Shown here in pieces: positions 60,106 to 64,000 of a stretch of DNA of 64,000 nt. The DNA is from WHSW01 sp963722175 (GTDB taxonomy: Bacteria > Actinomycetota > Thermoleophilia > Solirubrobacterales > 70-9): NCBI GenBank assembly GCA_963722175.1, contig CAVRKA010000004.1:1480993-1544992 (forward strand). Direction: 5' to 3'. The notes under the pieces were generated by a model, which had not been told where the DNA came from, searched no databases, and was given only the letters and a program-made list of their open reading frames with translations. Numbering within the stretch: position 1 is the first letter of the stretch; the number at the start of each line of letters is the position of its first letter. A program made the translations under genes and the position numbers.

Positions 60106-60785
60106 CGTTCCGTTTCGCAGCGCTCGTCCTGGCGTTGGTCGCGCTCGGCGCCGCTGCCGCCGCAGCACCGATCGTCGCCCGCGACGCGGTCGACCCCGGC
60201 CGGCTGCAGCTCACGATCCCGAGCGCAGCGGGCGAGTCCGAGTACATCGTCGTCCAGGCCAACGGTGCTTCGGCGCGCCTAGTGCCCAACCCGGACGCGG
60301 CGCCGCCGGGCACGGCCTGGACCGTGACCGCGCCCGACTGCTCTCAGGATCCGGCCACAAAGACCGTCATCTGCACCGCCCCAGTCACCTCACTGCTGGT
60401 CTTCGGCGGCGACGGCGACGAGGGCGTGGACGCACACAAGGTCCCGTTCGGCGTCGTCGGTTCAGCCGGCGGTGGCGATGACTATCTCGGCGGCGGACTC
60501 GCGGATGACACCCTCGACGGGGGGCCGGGATCGGACCTGATCAAGGGTGACCAGGGAGCGGACACCCTGCTCGGGGGACTCGACGACGACGAGCTCTTCG
60601 GTGGCCCCGGTTCTGACCGCCTCGTCGGCTCGGACGGCCGCGACCGGATGTTCGGCGAGGGCAACGTGGATCGGCTATCCGCCCGGGACGGGTCCGCGGA
60701 CGGGCGCCTCGATTGCGGCCCGGGATCGAACCAGCGTGAGAAGGCGAAGGTCGACGAATTCGACCCGCGTCCGAAGAGCTGCTGA
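60102..60785 (+). CDS. Exported RTX/hemolysin-type calcium-binding protein
   Basis: 227 residues. Signal peptide AALVLALVALGAAAAAAPIV. A beta domain with two Cys (TAPDCSQDPATKTVICTAPV) precedes RTX nonapeptides (GGGLADDTLDGGPGSDLIKG, DQGADTLLGGLDDDELFGGP). The end (GRLDCGPGSNQREKAKVDEF) matches the common Cys tail of small RTX proteins. It forms a pair with the preceding gene. About 85 bases separate it from the fibre-type gene at 60870. Confidence 0.78.
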   Translation: MTFRFAALVLALVALGAAAAAAPIVARDAVDPGRLQLTIPSAAGESEYIVVQANGASARLVPNPDAAPPGTAWTVTAPDCSQDPATKTVICTAPVTSLLVFGGDGDEGVDAHKVPFGVVGSAGGGDDYLGGGLADDTLDGGPGSDLIKGDQGADTLLGGLDDDELFGGPGSDRLVGSDGRDRMFGEGNVDRLSARDGSADGRLDCGPGSNQREKAKVDEFDPRPKSC

Positions 60786-60869
60786 TCGGCGGCTCGTCTT
60801 CCCGCGGACCCGGCTCCTGGGCGTACCGTTGATATCGACTATCGAGATGGTCGGCACGAAGGAGAGGAC

Positions 60870-61421
60870 ATGCGCGTTCGGCAGCACCGACCGTACGCGA
60901 ACGTCACGGCGACGATCGCTCTATTCGGCGTCGTGACGGGCGGCGGGGCTTATGCCGCGTCCAAGATTGGCACGCGCGACCTCGAGCACAAGGCCGTGAC
61001 CGCCCCCAAGATCGACAAGGGCGCGGTAACCGCGGGCAAGGTCCGCGACGGTGCGGTGGGAACCGACGGCATCTCCCAGGACGCACGTGGCGTGGCGCTT
61101 GTCGGTGCGACGATCGACAAGAGCGGCGCAGCGCTCGCCTACTTCAACCGGACCGGTGGTGGCGCTCCACGGGTCGAGGCGAGCTCGCCTGGCGCCCACC
61201 ACCTCTACTTTCCCGGCCTTGAGAACTACAACTTCGGCCGTGCGATTCAATCCGCGACGATTCTCAAGGAGGCTCTCTGGGGCGAGATCTCGGTCCATAC
61301 AACCGCCTGCAGCGGTCAGTGCGCCTCCCATCCATTCGTCGTCACCCAGGACAGTGCCGGGAACCCAGCGGACCGGCCTCCTAGCTACCTGCTCTTCGAC
61401 ACGGACGGACTTGAGCTGTGA
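60870..61421 (+). CDS. Stalk-head fibre-like exported protein with a third head type
   Basis: 183 residues. GAAGGAGAGG precedes the ATG. Leader NVTATIALFGVVTGGGAYAA matches the stalk-head family. A short stalk (SKIGTRDLEHKAVTAPKIDK, GAVTAGKVRDGAVGTDGISQ) of about four repeats leads to a head unlike the other two types (GGAPRVEASSPGAHHLYFPG, VHTTACSGQCASHPFVVTQD). Extracellular fibre by inference. It shows the stalk is reused with different heads. The palindrome copy 13 follows the stop. Confidence 0.7.
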   Translation: MRVRQHRPYANVTATIALFGVVTGGGAYAASKIGTRDLEHKAVTAPKIDKGAVTAGKVRDGAVGTDGISQDARGVALVGATIDKSGAALAYFNRTGGGAPRVEASSPGAHHLYFPGLENYNFGRAIQSATILKEALWGEISVHTTACSGQCASHPFVVTQDSAGNPADRPPSYLLFDTDGLEL

Positions 61422-61431
61422 CCTGGACGCA

Positions 61432-61458
61432 GAGCGCGCTATTCGTCCGAAGCGATAC
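61432..61458. repeat. GGACGA palindrome, copy 13
   Basis: GAGCGCGCTATTCGTCCGAA then GCGATAC. It lies between the fibre gene and the gene at 61478, overlapping the expected -35 region of the latter. Confidence 0.55.
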
Positions 61459-61465
61459 TCGCGGG

Positions 61466-61471
61466 TAGCCT
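61466..61471 (+). promoter_or_regulatory. -10-like hexamer TAGCCT, leaderless start
   Basis: TAGCCT ends six bases before ATG 61478, with no ribosome site. Confidence 0.35.
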
Positions 61472-61477
61472 TGTTGC

Positions 61478-61720
61478 ATGACGCGTGAGGAAGCGGAACG
61501 CGTGTGTGCTCGGCTCGCGACCGAGCATCCCAACCGGAAGATCAGTCAGTGGCGGGCCCGTGAAGAGGCGAACGGGGACTGGACAGTCGTCAAAATCGCG
61601 CTACCGCCGAACTCGCCCGGAGATCTCACTGCCGAAGTCCGGGCCGACGAGAGGCCAGCCACCGCCGATGACCCGCGTCCTGCGACGTTTCGAGACGTGC
61701 CGCCCTGGGCGGCGGGCTAG
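61478..61720 (+). CDS. Small hypothetical protein
   Basis: 80 residues, no signal peptide or membrane span: the only clearly cytoplasmic protein among the exported genes of this island. Residues ~5-45 (EAERVCARLATEHPNRKISQ, ANGDWTVVKIALPP) form a helix-strand-strand pattern met in short actinobacterial proteins of unknown role. The tail is acidic and Pro-rich (RPATADDPRPATFRDVPPWA). Its TAG stop begins palindrome copy 14. Confidence 0.6.
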   Translation: MTREEAERVCARLATEHPNRKISQWRAREEANGDWTVVKIALPPNSPGDLTAEVRADERPATADDPRPATFRDVPPWAAG

Positions 61721-61744
61721 GCGCTTTTCGTCCTGAGCGCGCAT
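61718..61744. repeat. GGACGA palindrome, copy 14
   Basis: TAGGCGCTTTTCGTCCTGAG then CGCGCATC: stem GCGCT/AGCGC with TTTCGTCCTG between; begins in the stop codon of the gene at 61478. Last copy seen. Confidence 0.6.
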
Positions 61745-61750
61745 CTCGCC

Positions 61751-61794
61751 GAACGTCCCTGGACTGGGCATACACCCACAGTTGAGGGACGTTC
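61751..61794. terminator. 10 bp inverted repeat between convergent genes
   Basis: GAACGTCCCT and AGGGACGTTC are perfect reverse complements, 24 bases apart, between the stops of the genes at 61478 and 61906. A terminator or operator; no T run. Confidence 0.4.
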
Positions 61795-61905
61795 ACGGCT
61801 CGTCGGGAGGCACGCATTCCATGCGGAGTGTGGGTTTTCGCGTCTCGGGAGCCGAACAATGAGCACGCGGTGGCAAGGGCTTCAGTCGGCGCCCGCAGAC
61901 GCGAG

Positions 61906-63499
61906 CTAGGAAGAGGGCTTGACCCGCTCCGACCGAGCGGCCCTACACCGGACGAGATGCGGAATGGCGGTGGCCGCGACGCGGCCGTAGATGCGCGCGC
62001 TGGGTCGGACGTCGGCGATCCAGTTTCCAGATTCGTTGGTCTTGCCGTGGGCGATTTCCTCGTCCGGTCCGGGCGTTGCGCGCATGATCGAGATCGGCGC
62101 CCCTTGCGTGCATTCCTCGGCAGCAGATGCCACCTTGACCTGGACCCGGTCGCCGTCGGGCGCGCAGATGATGAACCGTTTGATTCGCGGACAGCCCGTG
62201 CGGCCGGAGCCGAAGTGAACCGCACAGGAATCGCTCTGATCGGTTAGACCGTCGCCGTCGGCGTCCGGCGGTGTGCGCTGCGACATGTCGTAGCGCCCAA
62301 CTAGCAGGTCTTCGGTGTAGTCAAGTTGCGGGTTGAGTTGGCCGGCCATCACGATCTGCCCCCTCCTATCAACGGCAAGTTCGGCCGGTTGGGCGTAATC
62401 GAAACGAAAGGCAACACCGGCCCGTCCGTCTTCAGAGAGCGCGCGGTCGCGCTCCCCGTCGTGCGTCAACTGGAACAGCCCCATGGCGCCGAAGCCCGCG
62501 CCGAGGACGATGCGCCCGTTCAATAAAGTCACCCCGGTGATGAAGGCACGTGTGTCTGACCACCACCCGCGGTTGGCGAAAGACTGATCAAGGGCTCCAC
62601 GTGAGTCCATCCTGGTGACGACCGATCGGCAACCGCCGCCGCACTCATCACCTACCAGGAGCAAGCGACCTTTGCGGTCGATCGCCGTGTCGTCGACCGC
62701 GACCGGGTCTCTAAACGACCGCCGATGCTTGAGTTCGGCCAGGCCGTTCTCTCCGAAGCGCGCGACGCGATCCCCGCTCGCGCTCAATCGAAGGACTGCG
62801 AAGTGCGTTCCGGCAATGCCGGAGACGAAGAGTCCACCATGTTGCCCAACCGCCAGTTCAGCGTGCTGCTGATTATCGGTGGGCTCGAGCGCTTCGCGGA
62901 CGATTTGGCCGTTCGCGAAGCCGGCGGCCGGCTGCCCCTGAGGACTTCAGCTTTGCGACGAACAGATCACCGCCGACGTTTCCGGCGACGACGATCTGAT
63001 CGTTGTCGAGCACGCTCAGGCCGTCGACTGAGCCGTACTCGCCGCTGAAGTCGAGCCGCCTAAGTCCGTCGTCCCCGAAGCTGCGGTCAATCTTGCCGTT
63101 GGGGAGATACCGGCCGACGACCGCGTCTAGGCCCACTGAGCCCGCGAACAGGACCCGATCTTTGGAGTCTGTGGCGACAGCATTGATCACGGCATCTGTG
63201 AGCTTGCGCTTCACGACGCCGTGATCGCCGAAGGATCGGTCCCGACGACCACTTGGCATGAGGCGTGCGAGGACCAGGCCGTACTGGCGATCGGCTTTCG
63301 TCTGGGTGTCGGCGGCCACGACGATTCGGCCTCGCCCGTCGAGCGCCATGTCCCGAGGAAAGATGCGCAGGTTCCGGTCCTGCACCACAGCAAAGCCGTC
63401 GGTCGAGAAGGTCTCGTCGATATCGCCCGGGACCGCGCTTGCTGCCGAGGGCCACACGAACGCCGCGCACGCAACCCATGTCAGGAATGCCCATCGCAT
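61906..63499 (-). CDS. Exported delta-60-repeat propeller with TSP3-like loop and Cys-tail domain, one frameshift
   Basis: ATG 63499 begins a signal peptide (WAFLTWVACAAFVWPSAASA). Repeats: PGDIDETFSTDGFAVVQDRN, LARLMPSGRRDRSFGDHGVV, GRYLPNGKIDRSFGDDGLRR. The frame shifts near 62940 and goes on with LSASGDRVARFGENGLAELK. A calcium-type loop (PPDADGDGLTDQSDSC) and the Cys module (VQVKVASAAEECTQGAPISI, KTNESGNWIADVRP, LVRCRAARSERVKPS) end it. It is the closest relative of the gene at 51868. Confidence 0.72.
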
Positions 63500-63834
63500 T
63501 GAGTGTTTAGTCAAACCCAGCCTGCGTAACCGGGTTGCGGACCTCACTGGAGCGGACAGCCCCGGGTCGTCCCGGCTGCAGCACGCACAGATGGTGGCGA
63601 TCGAGGATCTGGGGGCACCTCGGTGGACGCTAACCGCGCCACCTGCCTCGCGGGCCGCTAGACATGCCGCTTACGTCCGTCCGAGCTGTCTCGGCTCTTG
63701 GCGCAGACCGCTGACTTTCGGCGTAAGGCGAAGTTGCACGTTCCATGCTTTTCGTGTGTTTTCGGGGGGGCGCACCCGCTCCTCCTTCGCGCGAATCCGG
63801 GAAGCGCACTCCGTTCGAAGCCTGCCGGGCCCGC
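63500..63834. other. 335 bp without a recognised gene
   Basis: No protein-like frame, palindrome copy or RNA gene seen. It should contain the promoter of the minus-strand delta-60 gene and the 3' end of the peptidase transcript. A TTTTCGGGGGGGCGC run near 63760 is a likely spot for base-count error. Confidence 0.4.
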
Positions 63835-64000
63835 TTACGGCGCAAGGTCGTAGGGATACTCGGTCAGCGTCGTCGAGCCATCATCGGTGACCAGCAGCAG
63901 GTCCTCGAAGCGAACCTCGCCCAGCCCCGCCTTCCACAGCCCCGGCTCGATCGCGACCACGTCGCCTGCGACGAGCGGCTCGCGCCCGAGCCTGCCGAGG
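63835..64000 (-). CDS. M24-family metallopeptidase (aminopeptidase P-like), C-terminal part
   Basis: Only the last ~54 residues are in the window. GDVVAIEPGLWKAGLGEVRF and EDLLLVTDDGSTTLTEYPYD match the end of the pita-bread fold, with the metal-ligand Glu residues of the last two strands (the Glu of IEPG and of RFEDL). The family cleaves Xaa-Pro bonds or acts on creatine-like substrates. The stop is TAA at 63835-63837. Confidence 0.8.
   Translation of the reverse strand, partial: LGRLGREPLVAGDVVAIEPGLWKAGLGEVRFEDLLLVTDDGSTTLTEYPYDLAP

Noticed and set aside
51030..61744. Integron cassette array with the palindromes as attC sites
   Set aside because: Genes run in both directions, the RYYYAAC/GTTRRRY core sites are absent, and no integrase gene is in view.

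Overview
The window is high-GC bacterial DNA that fits an actinobacterium of the Thermoleophilia/Solirubrobacterales type. This placement is an inference. It rests on GC-rich codon use, many GTG starts, a six-gene mce operon, an LpqY-SugABC-like sugar importer, a split Ccm cytochrome c maturation set, and many exported proteins with the YANVxATxALxxxxGGxAYA-type N-terminus.

Layout. 1-6.2 kb: the end of a sigma factor with fused zinc finger and membrane segment, then exported proteins (Ig-like, metzincin-like, stalk-head fibre). 6.2-8.6 kb (minus): CcmG/TlpA, CcmH and a glycosyltransferase in one operon, then tRNA-Gly(CCC). 8.7-11.4 kb: exported protein, PfkB kinase, GNAT, TfoX-like. 11.5-15.7 kb: complete sugar ABC importer, with a ParB-like gene facing it. 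16.7-24.3 kb: small exported twins, lipoprotein glutathione peroxidase, SDR, CcmE, STAS protein, CcmF, CcmI-like, SecG and a solute-binding protein. 24.4-28.9 kb (minus): four tandem copies of a stalk-head fibre gene, each with the same leader. 29-38 kb: exported propeller, beta-helix and RTX proteins, heavily frameshifted. 38-48 kb (minus): six mce genes followed by Rieske and Zn-ribbon genes, with no YrbE/MlaE permease in view. 48-63.5 kb: an accessory-looking island of small exported genes (delta-60 propellers, RTX, FG-GAP, a three-copy family) separated by a recurrent short palindrome. The window ends in the C-terminus of an M24 peptidase.

Three things stand out. First, about 13 copies of a GGACGA-loop palindrome lie between 51.0 and 61.8 kb, often starting in the TAG stop codon of the gene before them. 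Second, a nearly identical ~570 bp inverted duplication (55.6-56.2 and 58.7-59.3 kb) flanks two genes and ends in that same palindrome. Third, a 53 bp inverted-repeat element occurs three times with paired base changes in its stem. At protein level, two C-terminal modules and one N-terminal stalk are reused across otherwise unrelated exported proteins.

At least 30 apparent single-base shifts break genes for exported repeat proteins, while the Ccm, Sug and Mce genes are almost untouched. This may be sequencing or assembly error in GC-rich runs or real decay; the sequence alone cannot decide. Frameshifted genes are given as single spans from first start to final stop. All coordinates, motifs and stems were read by eye; no database search was run.
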